Source of the DNA: Chelydra serpentina | Taxonomy: Eukaryota > Chordata > Testudines > Chelydridae | NCBI GenBank assembly: GCA_037349315.1 | Contig: JBAIAC010000001.1 | Span: 2,976,001-3,040,000 of the forward strand | Direction: 5' to 3' | DNA length: 64,000 nucleotides | Shown here: one piece after another, positions 34,844 to 47,422 of the stretch | How the letters are laid out: each line of letters begins with the position of its first letter | Numbering within the stretch: position 1 is the first letter of the stretch | The notes under the pieces: model-generated | Seen by the model: only the letters and a program-made list of their open reading frames with translations | The model's database searches: none | Told to the model about the DNA's origin: nothing | Program-made: the position numbers and the translations under genes

Positions 34844-35405
34844 TGTCACGGAGTGTGGGGGAGTCAGCGCCTGCACCCCTCTTCCCCAGACTCACTGGGA
34901 GTCTCAGCCAGCCAGTAGAACAGAAGGTTTATTAGAGATGCCAGGAACACAGTCCAAACAGAGCTTGTCAGTACAACCAGGACCCCTCAGTCGGGCCCTT
35001 CCGGGGGGCAGGGAGCTTAGACCCCAGCCCGGGGGCTCCCTGCATTTCACCCCACAGCTCCAAACGGAGGCAGGGAGGCCAGACCCTGTCTGCCTCTCTC
35101 CCCTCCTCTCCAGCCAGCTCCAAACTGAGCCTGTCCAGCCCCTCCTCTCTCCTTTGTCTCCTTCCCGGGCCAGGAGGTCACCTGATCCCTTTTTTCCAAC
35201 ACCTTTAGCTCTCACCTTTGCAGGGGAGGGGCCGGGGCCATCAGTTGCTAGGATACAGAGTGTCGGCCCTTCTCTGTGTCCAGGCCCCTCTGTAACAATC
35301 ATGCACCCTTGTCCCACCACCTAAATACTCAAGCACTGCATAGGGAAACCGAGGCACCCACACAGTACTCAGGGAAAACATTAACAACAGTCCTAGTTCG
35401 TCACA
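34844..35405 (-). mobile_element. Solo LTR, minus strand
   Basis: The 562-bp unit starts TGTCACGGAG and ends GTTCGTCACA, so it has TG...CA ends with short inverted repeats. On the - strand it begins TGTGACGAAC and carries AATAAA (complement of 34928-34933) about 90 bp before its end, as an LTR should. This LTR type is, as I remember it, repeated in turtle genomes. No internal region is attached and I could not find a clear target duplication. Confidence 0.65.
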
Positions 35406-37118
35406 CATCAATTCATCAGACCTTATATTTGTAATCAGCCTCCAGAGAAATGCCTTGGCCCTCATGGCTTACCTTCTGCTAGGGCCTTGCCATTGCTGGC
35501 CAGCACCTTAAGCAGTGGCTCTAATTGTTTAGCTCTTGCTATGTAATGGGACCTTTAATTGCACCTTCAATTTAGTCTGAATGAAAATTGCTTAGTACAC
35601 CCATCAGCTTCCCTCAGGCCTGTGACTGATAGCAGCCATTAATGCCTTCCAACATAACAATCCTAAGAAGAAGAACCACTTACTAATCTGCATGAAGATT
35701 GAAAGTTATTTGGGGCACTAACCCTCTTTTCATTACCTGTGTGTACAGTGCCTAGCACAATGGAGCCCTGATCCCTAACTGGGGCCTCTAGGCAGTACTA
35801 AAATACAAATCATAAGCAATAATAACAGCATATATAAGTACACTGCTTATTAAAAAATGAAGGATCAAATCTTGTCCATAAGTGACATTGCAGAGCAGGA
35901 AGGGGCATGGGGAGTGATGCTCACTGGCTTCATGTCCGGCACTAGATCCATCCTGCTGGAGCAGGCCAGGATAACTCACTAGCCAAAAGACCACTCCCCC
36001 TAAACTGCAGACCAGACCCCCATTAGGACAGTGTAGCCCCATCAGGTGCATTAGCTAAGCCTAAAAGCCCATAGTTCTGTCTTCAGTGGTAGATAGGAAT
36101 CTAGCCCACTACGTTGCTGTGTAGATGCCCTAATATATCATGGTAATGAGCCTGGTATGAAAGCTTACCTAGACAGATGAGAGAGAGGGTAGAAAGAAGC
36201 AGTTTCCAGCATTATTCTTCTTTTTAATTTTCCCATCACCCTTCATGCATCCACAGAACATCAGGTCACAATTTGGTGAGGGGAATCAAGGAAAACAGCC
36301 AACAGAGGAAGTGAGAGGGCCAGGGTTTAGATCTGTGCTCGATGCTAAGATGGAGACAGCCACAGAATCTGACTATATAGGTAGCCTTAACAGACAGGTA
36401 GTATTCCAGAGACTCAGCATTAGAAGGGGCTGTGGAAGAGACGAATGCTAATAACAGAGTATTAAAAAAGTTAATCAATTAAGAATTTTTTAAAAGTTTG
36501 TGAAAAATGATTCCGGAACTGAGAGCAAGTTTGTGCCAACTTTTGTCCCCCATATGAATATGAGCAGGAGACCTGAAATATTCTCTCCCAAGAGACCTCC
36601 AGTTACAGTTACGGTTCTTTTCCTCTCCCACCCCCGATTTTCTTTTTAATTCAAGAGAGATAAAACTGGGCAGTACATTCATTCTGTCCCATCATTTGCC
36701 ATCTAGCTTCTTCCATCTGCATGAGCTCTCTTTCCCTGTTCCGTTTTCTTTTAAAACAAAATCTGACCTGTTCTTTGCATCAGGGGCTGTGTCCGTTCAG
36801 AATAAGAATTCAAACTGAAGGCCAGGCAATTTATAACATAAGCTACTATCATGGAAAATAATATGGCCATTACAGGTCAGAGTTAGGGCATGTTGGGCCA
36901 GATTCCCTATTTTCTTTAACCCTGTGTAGCCATTTACACCTGTGTAGAGAGAGTGTAAACTTATCATCCTTCATGTGAGTGGCAGAATGCTGCAACCATA
37001 TTGTACAGGTAGTGGAGAGCTAGGCCATTGTTTTCAAGACCTAAGCTCCTGATCTTGGCATGGTCAAAGCTTTGTGTGTGTGCCTTCTCCTTTACTGAGC
37101 TGTTTGTTATTTTATTTT
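35406..37118. other. No gene; old repeat relics
   Basis: Unique sequence with the L3-like tail relic at about 35735-35830. No credible coding region on either strand. Confidence 0.5.
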
Positions 37119-37396
37119 GGCTTAGTCTACACTATAAAGCTTTGCCAGCATAGCTATGTCAGCTAGGAGGGTGAAAAAAATCACACCCACTAGCTGACAT
37201 AACTATGCTGGAAAACCCTTGGTTTAGATGCAACTATGCCAACATAAAAGTACTTCTGTCAGCTCAGCTGATGTTGCTCTGGGAGTTGGCGTAGCTATGC
37301 CAGCAGAAGAACTCCTGACAGCTTATGGTGCAGCTTCACTAGGGAGTTCTCCCAGCACAGCTATATAGACAGAGGCCCTGTAGTATATACATGGCC
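37119..37396. mobile_element. Harbinger-like MITE with internal hairpin
   Basis: The ends GGCTTAGTCTACACTA and (inverted) GGCCATGTATATACTA are imperfect inverted repeats resembling Harbinger ends. Internally, CCAGCATAGCTATGTCAGC and GCTGACATAACTATGCTGG (about 37146-37214) form a strong hairpin. The target triplet is not clear, so the boundaries are approximate. Confidence 0.55.
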
Positions 37397-40040
37397 TCAT
37401 TCTTATTTGGGGTCTCATTATCTTTCATAATAATATTTCCTTAGAAATTGTGGGTTGCACCCAAAATCTGTATATAGGACTGTACCTAGAATCCTGCAAA
37501 GGAATGCAGGACTGTTCTGTTGAGTAGCCCAAAATGTAGGTGCCTGCATAAAGATGAAGAGTAACTACTGCTGATTTACTGATAATTGGATCTTGTTATC
37601 TGGAATCAGGAAAAGAGAGGATAGAGTATCCCTCTCAAAGGCAGAAAGAACTGGGGAGCTACAACAGAGGAGATCAGGTAAAGAAAACCCTAGGAACAAC
37701 AAGGCTTGGGGAAAATGCTTTGTCTGGAGTTTGTTTTGCTATTGCAATTTCAATTATTAATAAGGCAAAACCCCAGGAAGGGGATAATTTTGGATTATAT
37801 ACAGTGTGCATTTACTTCACTCAAAGGAATGCTGGAGCTTCATCTGCTGACATGCCATTATTTACCACTCTCCATGCTCCATCCACAATGAAACATGCCA
37901 ATGAATTTTCACAGCCCGGATATAAATGCCAATAGTAGAGAATTCTAGTGAAAATGCTCTTAGACCATTCCATCTCTAGAACTGCTAATGGGTACTGTAG
38001 GGATGAATATCACATTTCCAGCATGGGAGTAACTATGCTAATGAAATAGTGAGAATGAATACAATACATGTGTAATACTCATATGAGCCTTCTCAGTGTA
38101 TGTCTCCATAAGACTTAGCAGTTTCAGTCTAAGATGGCTGCTGGTGCAGCTAATGAAAGGACTTGGCCTTCTCACCAACCCACTTGTCTCCTGAGCATTT
38201 ACTGAACAATAACATTAGAGACATCATTGTAGTTCTCAGGTCAGGAATAGAATAAAGAAAAAATGGAAGCTTTTGCACAGGGAAAACTCATAGAAGTTAT
38301 CTGTAATAAAGTTTCACAATGGGGTTAACAGCATTATTCAGAGTACTATGGGATGGTCCCTTTACCAAATTAGCTATATTTTTATATCGAATCAAGCCAA
38401 TAACAAGCAATACACAAATACATAGGGTGAAATGTTCTATAAGCTCAGTACATAAGCAAGAGCTGCCTAAGGTTCTGTTTAATAATTCATTTTGCTTCAA
38501 GGTGCAGAGTACCTTCCAACAGCAAAAAACACCCCACCAGTATGTACTGTGAACTCTTGTGCCTGTATATTCCTTTAATGTTTTGGAATGTGATATATAA
38601 GAGACAATATTTTATAAGGATTCTTTCCACTTTTGTTTTATTTAACATATGTTTCTGTCCAATTTTATTTTCATCTATCCAAACCTAACATTTTTGCAAA
38701 AGGAAAATAAACATTATGGTAGGAAGGGGGTGAGGAAGGAAGGGGAAGTGAATGCAAAGGAGGACAGCCGAAATATGCAGGCTATTCAATACCCAGGGTA
38801 CACACTAGCAGCTGGACATTTGTTCCTGCTGAGCCTAGGCAGCACAATGGTAACTACAGATCTGATGCCTAGTAAATCTCTGTGCAAACTCCAGCTGAGA
38901 TCAATCATTCTATGAGCAAAAATGAGATGTTCTCAATGATCATTTTGTAGTTTGCTCACCTTAAACTGCAGTTTTGTGATGTCACTGGCTACATGAATCC
39001 CCACAGCCTAGATGTTTTCTTTCTTACTTTAAAACTTACACAGTTGTCTGTCTGCCAGGAAATAAACTATTAGAGACCGTCTCAAGGAGCGGTAGCTTTT
39101 GTACTTTTAGCATCCTCCCTTCTTTCTTAAAATATTATGCTTCCCTCATAGCAAAGTCACAAATTCTCAGTGCAAAGGATGTGATTCTATACTATCTTCT
39201 GTCTTGTTTAGTAATTTACACCTGTACCAAGTGACTGCAAAATGGCTATAAAAATAAATGAATCAACAAACAAACCAAAAAAAACACTGTGTTCTGCTCT
39301 GATAGTGCTTTATATTCATTTGCATTCATTTGGTCCAAGTGGAAATTTCAACATGAGGGTAAGGCAAAGTAAATAAGAAATGAAAGCAATAATAATAATT
39401 GTGTGGGTTTTTTTTCCCCCAGCGTTCAATTTAGGCACAATGGTTATTGATTTCATTTCATACCACCAGCCCATATTGATGAAAGATAGCACAGAAGTAA
39501 CATGCCCATAACACAAAGGAAATAAGGGTGGAAAAGAAATAGCTTAGTTTCTTTTTGTGGAATCAGTTTCATTTTATTCTCATATTATAATGATAATGCA
39601 ATAATCCTCCTTATTCATTAAGTAAAGAGGAAACACTTTTTTTGCGGGGGGGAGGAGAATTATTTTAGAAGCATAATACTGGGGCTGGTTGAAAAATTTC
39701 CATCAAGACTCTTTTTCAATGGAAAATTAAGTTTTCAACTAAACAATTCCCCCCGCCTCCACCCAATCTGCTGTCTATGGAAAATTTTGACTTCTTTTTT
39801 TTTTTTTTTAAAAAGAATGGGCTGAAACCTGAAAAAAATATATTCAGAAATGCCACAGCAGTGCCATGTGGGATTTGTAGCTTGGGTGTCTCATGCTCCC
39901 CCTCTGGGCTGGACTATGTCACCCAGGATGCACCACAGCCACGGAACTCTTGTGATGCAACACAGCACCTCAGCAAGAGGGGAAACATGGTGCACTATGG
40001 TACATGTAGTCTAGCCAGGGACTCCAGCTCATAGGGTAAA
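37397..40040. other. No gene recognised
   Basis: AT-rich unique DNA. Near 39850-40030 the phrases GTGGGATTTGTAGC and GGTACATGTAGTCTAGCC look like a dispersed fold-back repeat. Nothing else was recognised. Confidence 0.5.
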
Positions 40041-40676
40041 ATGTGGACATAAGACACCCCAGCAGCATTTCCAAATATAAATTTTTAGCAGGGTGGCTGT
40101 TGAAGAGGGCCAGAGCAGAACCCCGCAGAGAGGCACGGCAATCGGCCGTTGGGGTGATGTACGGGTGCCTGAGCAGCGGAGCATGTAAGATGCCTCCTTA
40201 CCCTTCCCCCTCTCCACACAGGGTGGGAGGTGAACTCTGCAGGTGAACCTCTGAACTCTGGAGCTGAACTGGCCAAGGAAAGCAACTGTGAGTGGGGTGC
40301 AGAGAAGGGACCGGCACATTAAAGGGACTTTTGGGTTGCTGAACTTAAGAACCTGAGGGGAAAAGGACACTGCCCAACTTACTTTGGGGTGGCTCTTTTG
40401 CTCGTGGTTTATGTTTATGAACCCTAGTTGTGCTATTTTTCTAAATTCATGCTGAATTACTTCCCTCCTTTTATTAAAAGCTTTTGCTACTCTCAGACTC
40501 TGTGCTTGCGAGAGGGGAAGTATTGCCTCTTAGAAGCACCAAGGGCGTGGTGTGTAATTGTCCCAGGTCACTGGGTGGGGGCTCAAGCTGGTTTTGTGTT
40601 GTATTGTTGAAAAGGAACCCCTAGATACTGAACCCGGCCCTTGTTGCTGCTGGCTCCACCTGGCAGAAGGGTTACA
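40041..40676 (+). mobile_element. LTR-like retroelement fragment
   Basis: The right part (about 40290-40676) has ATTAAAAGC near 40475, then a GC-rich stretch with GTCCCAGGTCACTGGGTGGG, and ends CTGGCAGAAGGGTTACA. I remember this as a dispersed vertebrate LTR-type sequence with a polyadenylation signal before its end. No coding region is attached, and the left boundary and target duplication are uncertain. Confidence 0.42.
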
Positions 40677-42084
40677 CTTTTTAAAATACTAATAAATCCA
40701 AACCTGAGGAAGGAGGTAAATTTGGCCTATATATAGTGTCTGCATATTGTGTTCAGAGCAGGTTGGGAACTCCAGTTGCTCACAGAACTGAACTAAAACA
40801 CTTTGGACTAAATCCAAAAAGTATGACAAAGGACCCCTCTTTAAATATATAGATTGATTTTTTTCTGTGCACATCTATTGCATATTATCACCTCTCTTCT
40901 CTGCAGGTACATAGTATTTGCCCTTACATTGCAGTATATCTGATAACATAACAGATGCAATGTTTGATTAAACTAAGCCTCTGCAATTGCTGTTCATATA
41001 AATCATGCTTAACTTGTCTGATATCTTCTAAAGAGATTATGATTTCCCTAAGGCTATTTAAACTAGGAATTCTTAGTGGCTAATTGAAAGTGAACTTGGA
41101 TAACAGAGCAGGTCACCATTGTGTCTCAAATGGAGGCTGAAGGATTTTGCAACCCAGATTAAGTGAAGCGAACACACCTGATTTATGATGCATAAAAAGT
41201 TTGGGATATAATAAAGGTGTGAGGGGCACTGTTTCTACAAATCTTTGGGGGTCAGATGATGTATTGGTGTCTCTGCTGGGAGTTCAAACTGAGAAGTCAC
41301 AGCTACCAAATGAGTCAGGTCACTGTATTAATTATGATTGCTCAACCATGTAGCAACATATCATGACAAATTAGGAGGGACTTCACTTCAAGAGCTTATC
41401 TGCCTTTTAACATATGCCCAGATTAAATGCGGTATTTAAATAATAGTAAGACAGTAACACAATCTGACAAAATGAAGAAATTCATACGTGGAAACCCTGT
41501 CTGCTAATTCATCGCCATAGCATCCTCACCTTTTTCCTTTGGAGCTGGCACACAGATTTTTGGGTACTTGTGAATTTTGTGTCTCTGACATGTTATGATT
41601 AACAGCCCTGGAGACTGAAGTCTTCTATTCACAGAACAAGTCTGGCAGTGGCAGCAGCAAAGTGATCTTTCCTATGATGTATCTTTCAACTCTGACCTGG
41701 ACTGACAGCTTCTGGGGGCAAGTGGCGATTTCAGTTGCCATGACCACTGCTGAGAATGCCAAAAAGGGTGCCAGTTGGAGCTGTAGGTTTTTTTGTGACA
41801 GGGACCTTGGTCCACTTGGAACCTTAACATTGTACCTGTTCTGCAGGAAGGGAATGTTTTAACAGGAACTCAGTGTTTTTCATTGGACACACACACACCC
41901 CACATCCCCTAATACAGGAAATCCCTTCCTTCACAGGAGGAGTTTAAGGGCTGAGACCAGAGTACACATTTCACATAGCCCACCAAACAACTCCCAGATG
42001 ATAACTTTGTGTTATCACCTACCAGAGTTGGATTGGAAGTAATGCTGTAGGAATCCTCTGAGCAATGGTGCAATTAGGGCGTTA
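40677..42084. other. No gene recognised
   Basis: Unique AT-rich DNA between the LTR-like fragment and the SINE. No family was recognised. Confidence 0.5.
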
Positions 42085-42262
42085 CGGGGGGGATAGCTCA
42101 GTGGTTTGAGCATTGGCCTGCTAAACCCAGGGTTGTGAGTTCAATCCTTGAGGGGGTCATCTAGGGATCTGGGGCAAAAATCTGTCATGGGACAGTGCTT
42201 GGTCCTGCTAGTGAAGGCAGGGGACTGGACTCTAAGACCTTTCAAGGTCCTTCCAGTTCTAT
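42085..42262 (+). mobile_element. tRNA-derived SINE of the cryptodire turtle type
   Basis: The head reads GATAGCTCAGTGGTTTGAGC (RNA polymerase III A box) and later GTGAGTTCAATCC (B box), as in a tRNA gene. A tRNA-unrelated body follows, then a tail (GACCTTTCAAGGTCCTTCCA, then TTCTATGAG) that matches the CR1 3' end. This build, tRNA head plus CR1 tail, is the turtle polIII/SINE mobilised by CR1. Transcription is expected from the internal promoter. It is not a tRNA gene: the 3' half does not fold as one and continues into the SINE body. Confidence 0.88.
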
Positions 42263-42449
42263 GAGATAGGCATATCTCCATATATTAAGCTATTTATAGT
42301 GGGTACGGCATACTAGAAAGACAGAGGAGGAGCAGAATGTGGGGCAGCTCGGTGGCCCCACGCCGGCAGCTCCTCCAATGCATCTGTACCACCCCCAGCC
42401 CTTCCACGCAGCTGTGTGCCTGCATCTTCTGTCTGGCATCTGTATGAAA

Positions 42450-43500
42450 CTGCAGAAAAACCTGAGAGTCTCTGGATTAAATTTAGAAGTATGAGCAACA
42501 AGGGTAATGTCGTGGTGGGAGTCTGCTACAGACCACCAGACCAGGGGGATGAGGTGGATGAGGCTTTCTTCCAGCAACTAACAGAAGTTGCTAGATCACA
42601 GGCCCTGGTTCTCATGGGTGACTTTAATCACCCTGATATCTGCTGGGAGAGCAATACAGCAGTGCACAGACAATCCAGGAAGTTTTTGGAAAGTGTAGGG
42701 GACAATTTCCTGGTGCAAGTGCTGGAGGAACCAACTAGGGGAAAAGCTCTTCTTGACCTGCTGCTCACAAACAGGGAAGAAATAGTAGAGGAAGCAATAG
42801 TGGATGGGAACCTGGGAGGTACTGACCACAAGATGGTAGAGTTCAGGATCCTGACACAAGGAAGAAAGGAGAGCAGTAGAACAGAGACCCTGGACTTCAG
42901 AAAAGCAGACTTCGACTCCCTCAGGGAACTGATGGGCAAGGTCCCCTGGGAGAATAACATGAGGGGGAAAGGAGTCGAGGAAAGCTGGCTGTATTTTAAA
43001 GAATCCTTATTGAGGTTGCAGGAACAAACCATCCTGATGTGTAGGAAGAAAAGTAAATATGGCAGGCGACCAGCTTGGCTTAACAGTGAAATCCTTGCTA
43101 GTCTTAAACAGAAAAAAGCAGCTTACAAGAAGTGGAAGATTGGACAAATAACCAGGGAGGAGTATAAAAGTATTGCTCAGGCATGCAGGAGTGAAATTAG
43201 GAAGGCCAATCACACTTCGAGTTGCAGCTAGCCAGAGATGTTAGGAGCAACAAGAAGGGTTTCTTCAGGCATGTTAGCAACAAGAAGAAAGTCAAGGAAA
43301 GTGTGGGCCCCTTGCTGCATGAGGGAGGGAACCTAGTGACAGAGGATGTGGAGAAAGCTAGTGTACTCAATGCTTTTTCTGCCTCTGTCTTCACAGACAA
43401 GGTCAGCTCCCAGGTGGCTGCACTCCGCATCACGGTATGGGGAGGAGGTGACCAGCCCTCTGTGGAGAAAGAAGTAGTTTGGGACTATTTAGAAAAGATC
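42450..43500 (+). pseudogene. CR1 ORF2, endonuclease and linker part
   Basis: The frame (open from 42416, with CR1 similarity from about 42450) shows the APE-type endonuclease motifs [21 protein letters not shown] (catalytic D/N), [12 protein letters not shown] and GTDHKMVEF (catalytic H). The N-terminal ITET-type motif is lost by 5' truncation. A linker follows with RPAWLNSEI and [13 protein letters not shown]. At about 43215 one base appears lost, moving the protein to the frame 43222-43578 (SNKKGFFRHVSNKKK). The domain would nick target DNA to start reverse transcription. Confidence 0.88.
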
Positions 43501-44783
43501 CGGGGAACTACAGGCCAGTCAGTCTCACCTCAGTCCCTGGAAAAATCATGGAACAGGTCCTCAAGGAATCAATTCTGAACCACTTAAAGGAGGGGAAAGT
43601 GATCAGGAACAGTCAGCATGGATTCACCAAGGGCAAGTCATGCCTGACTAACCTAATTGCCTTCTATGATGAGGTAACCGGCTCTGTGGATGAGGGGAAA
43701 GCAGTGGATGTGCTATTTCTTGACTTTAGCAAAGCTTTTGATACAGTCTCCCACAGTATTCCTGCCAGCAAGTTAAAGAAGTATGGGCTGGATGAATGGA
43801 CGGTAAGGTGGATAGAAAACTGGCTAGATGGTCGGGCTCAATGGGTAGTGATCAATGGTTCCATGTCTAGTTGGCAGCCGGTATCAAGTGGAGTGCCCCA
43901 AGGGTCGGTGCTGGGGCCGGTTTTGTTCAATATCTTCATCAACGATCTGGAGGATGGTGTGGACTGCACCCTTAGCAAGTTTGCAGATGACACTAAACTG
44001 GGAGGAGTGGTTGATACGCTGGAGGGTAGGGACAGGATACAGAGGGACCTAGACAAATTAGAGGATTGGGCCAAAAGAAATCTGATGAGGTTCAACAAGG
44101 ACAAGTGCAGAGTCCTGCACTTAGGACAGAAGAATCCCATGCACTGCTACAGACTAGGGACCGAATGGCTGGGCAGCAGTTCTGCAGAAAATGACCTAGG
44201 GGTTATGGTGGACGAAAAGCTGAATATGAGTCAACAGTGTGCCCTTGTTGCCAAGAAGGCTAATGGCATTTTGGGTTGTATAAGTAGGGGCATTTCCAGC
44301 AGATCGAGGGACGTGATCATTCCCCTCTATTCGGCACTGGTGAGGCCTCATTTGGAGTACTGTGTCCAGTTTTGGGCCCCACACTACAAGAAGGATGTGG
44401 ATAAATTGGAAAGAGTCCAGCGGAGGGCAACAAAAATGATTAGGGGGCTGGAGCACATGACTTATGAGGAGAGGCTGAGGGAACTGGGATTGTTTAGCCT
44501 GCAGAAGAGAAGAGTGAGGGGGGATTTGATAGCTGCTTTCAACTACCTGAAAGGGGGTTCCAAAGAGGATGGATCTAGACTGTTCTCAGTGGTAGAAGAT
44601 GACAGAACAAGGAGTAATGGTCTCAAGTTGCAGAGGGGGAGGTTTAGGTTGGACATTAGGAAAAACCTTTTCACTGGTAGGGTGGTGAAGAACTGGAATG
44701 GGTTACCTAGGGAGGTGGTGGAATCTCCTTCCTTAGAGGTTTTTAAGGTCAGGCTTGACAGAGCCCTGGTTGGGATGACTTAG
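43479..44783 (+). pseudogene. CR1 ORF2, reverse transcriptase part
   Basis: A 434-codon open frame shows, in order, [29 protein letters not shown] (catalytic D), [20 protein letters not shown] and the catalytic FADDTKLGG, then the CR1 C-terminal part ([38 protein letters not shown]). The RT core from motif 2 onward looks intact. What is missing is the motif 0-1 region, removed by a deletion of about 190 bp; the second CR1 (about 49.6-49.8 kb) still has it. The stop is followed by a short 3' UTR. Confidence 0.92.
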
Positions 44784-44868
44784 TTGGGTTTGGTCCTGCT
44801 TTGAGCAGGGGGCTGGACTAGATGACCTCCTGAGGTCCCTTCCAACCCTGAGATTCTATGATTCTATG

Positions 44869-45552
44869 AAATGTCAAAATCAAAAACTTCCAAAATCTCA
44901 CTGAACTTTGCATTAACACAAAACCTTAACAACAGTGCCATCATAGACTCTGATATCAATTAGATCACCAGACTGACACACCTCACTTTCCCACATTCCA
45001 TGACTTTGGAAGTTATTCTGTCTTAATACTGCTGAGGTCACTGTTAAGGTTTTGCATTACTGCCAATTTGATGAAGCTGTTTTTTTTTATTGCTTTTGGA
45101 TGTCTACTGGAGATAGATGTGAAAGCCTTATAGAACACTGGAGGGCATTATTGACAGTGTTGCTGCAATATTAAAGTGGAAAGGCATGCAAGTCTTACCC
45201 TTTATTCACTGATTCCCACTCTTAAGGTTTTAGGGATGGCTTCTGCTACAAACTTAACTGTCACTATTCTTAGTTTCAGTTTAATACACAGATAGAGAGC
45301 TCTCTGGTAACAGTGTCCTGGATGCTTCTGTCTGGGGGTCATGGAAAGACAGAGGAGTTTCCCACTCTCTGCAATCTTGTTCCCTCCTTCTAGATCTCAT
45401 ACCTAGCCCAGGTCTCCTTCTGTTTGAAAGGGGCAACATAATTTGCTGTTAGTTTAACTTGCTGCCTTCCCTCCATCACCACCCTAACCCACACCTCATT
45501 GGAAACAGGAGGAAGCAGGTCAGGAATAATGATCCACAGAGATGTGTCTGAC
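44869..45552. other. No gene recognised
   Basis: Unique sequence between the CR1 tail and the next MITE. Nothing was recognised. Confidence 0.55.
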
Positions 45553-45555
45553 TAA

Positions 45556-46008
45556 GGCCATATCTATGCTACCACTTATGTCGGCAAAACTTTTATGTCG
45601 CTCAGGGGTGTGAAAAAACCCCTCCTGAACAACGTAAGTTTAGCTGGCATAAGTGGCAGTCTACACAGCACTATATTGGTGGGAGATCTTGTTGGGGGTA
45701 GATTAATTATGTCCAGAGAAGAGCTCTCTCCCGTTGGCATAGAATCATAGAATATATGGGTTGGAAGGGACCTTAGGAGGTCATCTAGTCCAACCTCCTG
45801 CTCAAAGCAGGACCAATCCCCAATTTTTGCCCCAGATCCCTAAATGGCCCCCTCAAGGATTGAACTCACAACCCTGGGTTTAGCAGGCCAATGCTCAAAC
45901 CACTGAGCTATCCCTCCCCCCATAATGCGCGTACATGAGAAATCTTACAACAGCGTAGCTGCATAGATACAGCTGTGCTGCTGTAAGCTCTCTAGTGTGG
46001 ATATAGCC
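45556..46008. mobile_element. Harbinger-type MITE split by a SINE
   Basis: The ends GGCCATATCTATGCTA and (inverted) GGCTATATCCACACTA are inverted repeats. Both flanks are TAA (45553-45555 and 46009-46011), the TWA duplication of PIF/Harbinger. Without the SINE at 45741-45920 the element is about 270 bp. It has no coding capacity. Confidence 0.82.
45741..45920 (-). mobile_element. tRNA-derived SINE, minus strand
   Basis: The - strand begins GGGGGGAGGGATAGCTCAG (A box region), continues through GGGTTGTGAGTTCAATCC (B box) and ends with the CR1-like tail (GACCTCCTAAGGTCCCTTCC, then ATTCTATGATTCT). It closely matches the SINE at 42085 in the head and differs in the tail length. A short possible duplication, CATA, flanks it. 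It interrupts a Harbinger MITE, so it inserted later. Confidence 0.9.
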
Positions 46009-46011
46009 TAA

Positions 46012-47422
46012 AAGTGTTTCTACTTGGGTAGTACAGTTAACACACAACCTCTTGCTCAAGGCTGGGCTGTGCCTACAATTTCATCCTCCCTGATTTACAT
46101 TCCTGGCTATAGGATCCCCTGCTAAAATTAACTGCTTACACGTGTTCTCACAGTCTAATATCAACTTTCCAAGAGGCCATACCAAAAGAGGAAACATAAT
46201 GGAGCCACTCAATATCCCTTAGATACTGTGGTACCTTGAATATGAATCAAAGTGTATTCTGGATCTTTACAGGAAAGATAAGAGAGTTATTCTATGTATA
46301 ATATTATTTATCGTTCCTGGTGCATTGAAGTTGAAGAGTTGAATGTTCAAGTTTTTAAAGTAACTTTTCCCAAATGTAGACTGTATCACCACAAAAGTAA
46401 GCTACTGTCTACTTAAGTGCAGCATTTGAAGAGGAAAATAAGATTACAAATGTAGGACTATGAGATCAAGTTAAATTCACACCATTTCCCAGCCTAGGTA
46501 CAATCTTTGTCATTAGAAAGAATTAACTTTTTGTTGCAATTTTCTAATCTCATTATACCTTTTGTCACAAGAATGATTTATTGTAAGGCTTAATGCAGTA
46601 TATTTTGTGAAATATTATAGTATGCTGTAAGGCAGTACTATCATTTGGCTTTTTCAATAGTCTATATTTTCATTAGCTGGTAGCCATTCCATCCTTCCAC
46701 ACAACTCATGATGGCTATAAATAGAATGACCAGTCAACCAAATCACACAGTATTGCAAAGGTCAAAGAAGTACAGTACATTACTATAATTTACAGAATGC
46801 CATTCACAAAGTATTAATACTCTGACACCTTATTTATGTGACAAAGAAAGTAATGAAAATAGAAGACAGTGCAAAATGATCACATTATCACCAGCAATTG
46901 TCAGGAAAATGAGGAATTGCAAACCGTGAGCCATTAGTATCTTTACAGTCTAAATATATGTAAATTCATGCTAATCTTTAGATGCTGTACCTCCTTCTAA
47001 GGTCTTCATGTCACCCACTATATAGGCAACACATCATCCACAACTTGTCGGAACATTTTAGAAATAAAACTGTTAAAAATGTACCAGTTGTAAAGAACGC
47101 TCATAAAACGCCTTTGTAAAATTGACCTCTTCTTTTGGCTGACCCCCAAAGACACAATGTGGAAGGAAATTAAGGAGAAAAAATGTGAATGGCCAGATAA
47201 GTCTAGAACATTACTGCAGATCCCTAAGTGATTAGGGGCCTGATCCAATATTAATTGAAGTCACTGGAAAAGTTCCCATTGGACTAAATGTGTGTTTGAT
47301 AAGGCCCTAACATTCTGTAGGTTAGAGAGAACAATAAAAATGCCAGTTCATGAAATCTTAATTTCTCAGTTATCCATTAGGATATTAAAATGTGCAAAAA
47401 AATAAATAGGTGACCCTTTTTC
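46012..47422. other. No gene recognised
   Basis: AT-rich unique sequence with no recognised family. GGGGCCTGATCCAATATTA near 47235 resembles a small dispersed fold-back repeat. Confidence 0.5.

Larger units (their letters stand above)
42450..44868 (+). mobile_element. CR1 LINE, 5'-truncated, one internal deletion
   Basis: Non-LTR retrotransposon of the CR1 clade, running from inside the endonuclease domain to the tail GATTCTATGATTCTATGA. The sequence upstream (42263-42449) is not CR1, so this is a 5' truncation. The reverse transcriptase frame is long and open (43479-44783). A frameshift near 43215 and a deletion of about 190 bp near 43495 break the protein. The last 200 bp are nearly identical to the fragment at 24665-24872. 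Confidence 0.92.

Noticed and set aside
34551..35324. 257-codon frame on the + strand
   Set aside because: It crosses from one repeat into an LTR of the opposite orientation, so it cannot be a conserved gene.
42085..42160. Possible tRNA gene
   Set aside because: The A and B boxes are present, but the sequence continues into the SINE body and CR1 tail, and the same unit recurs at 45741-45920 in the other orientation.
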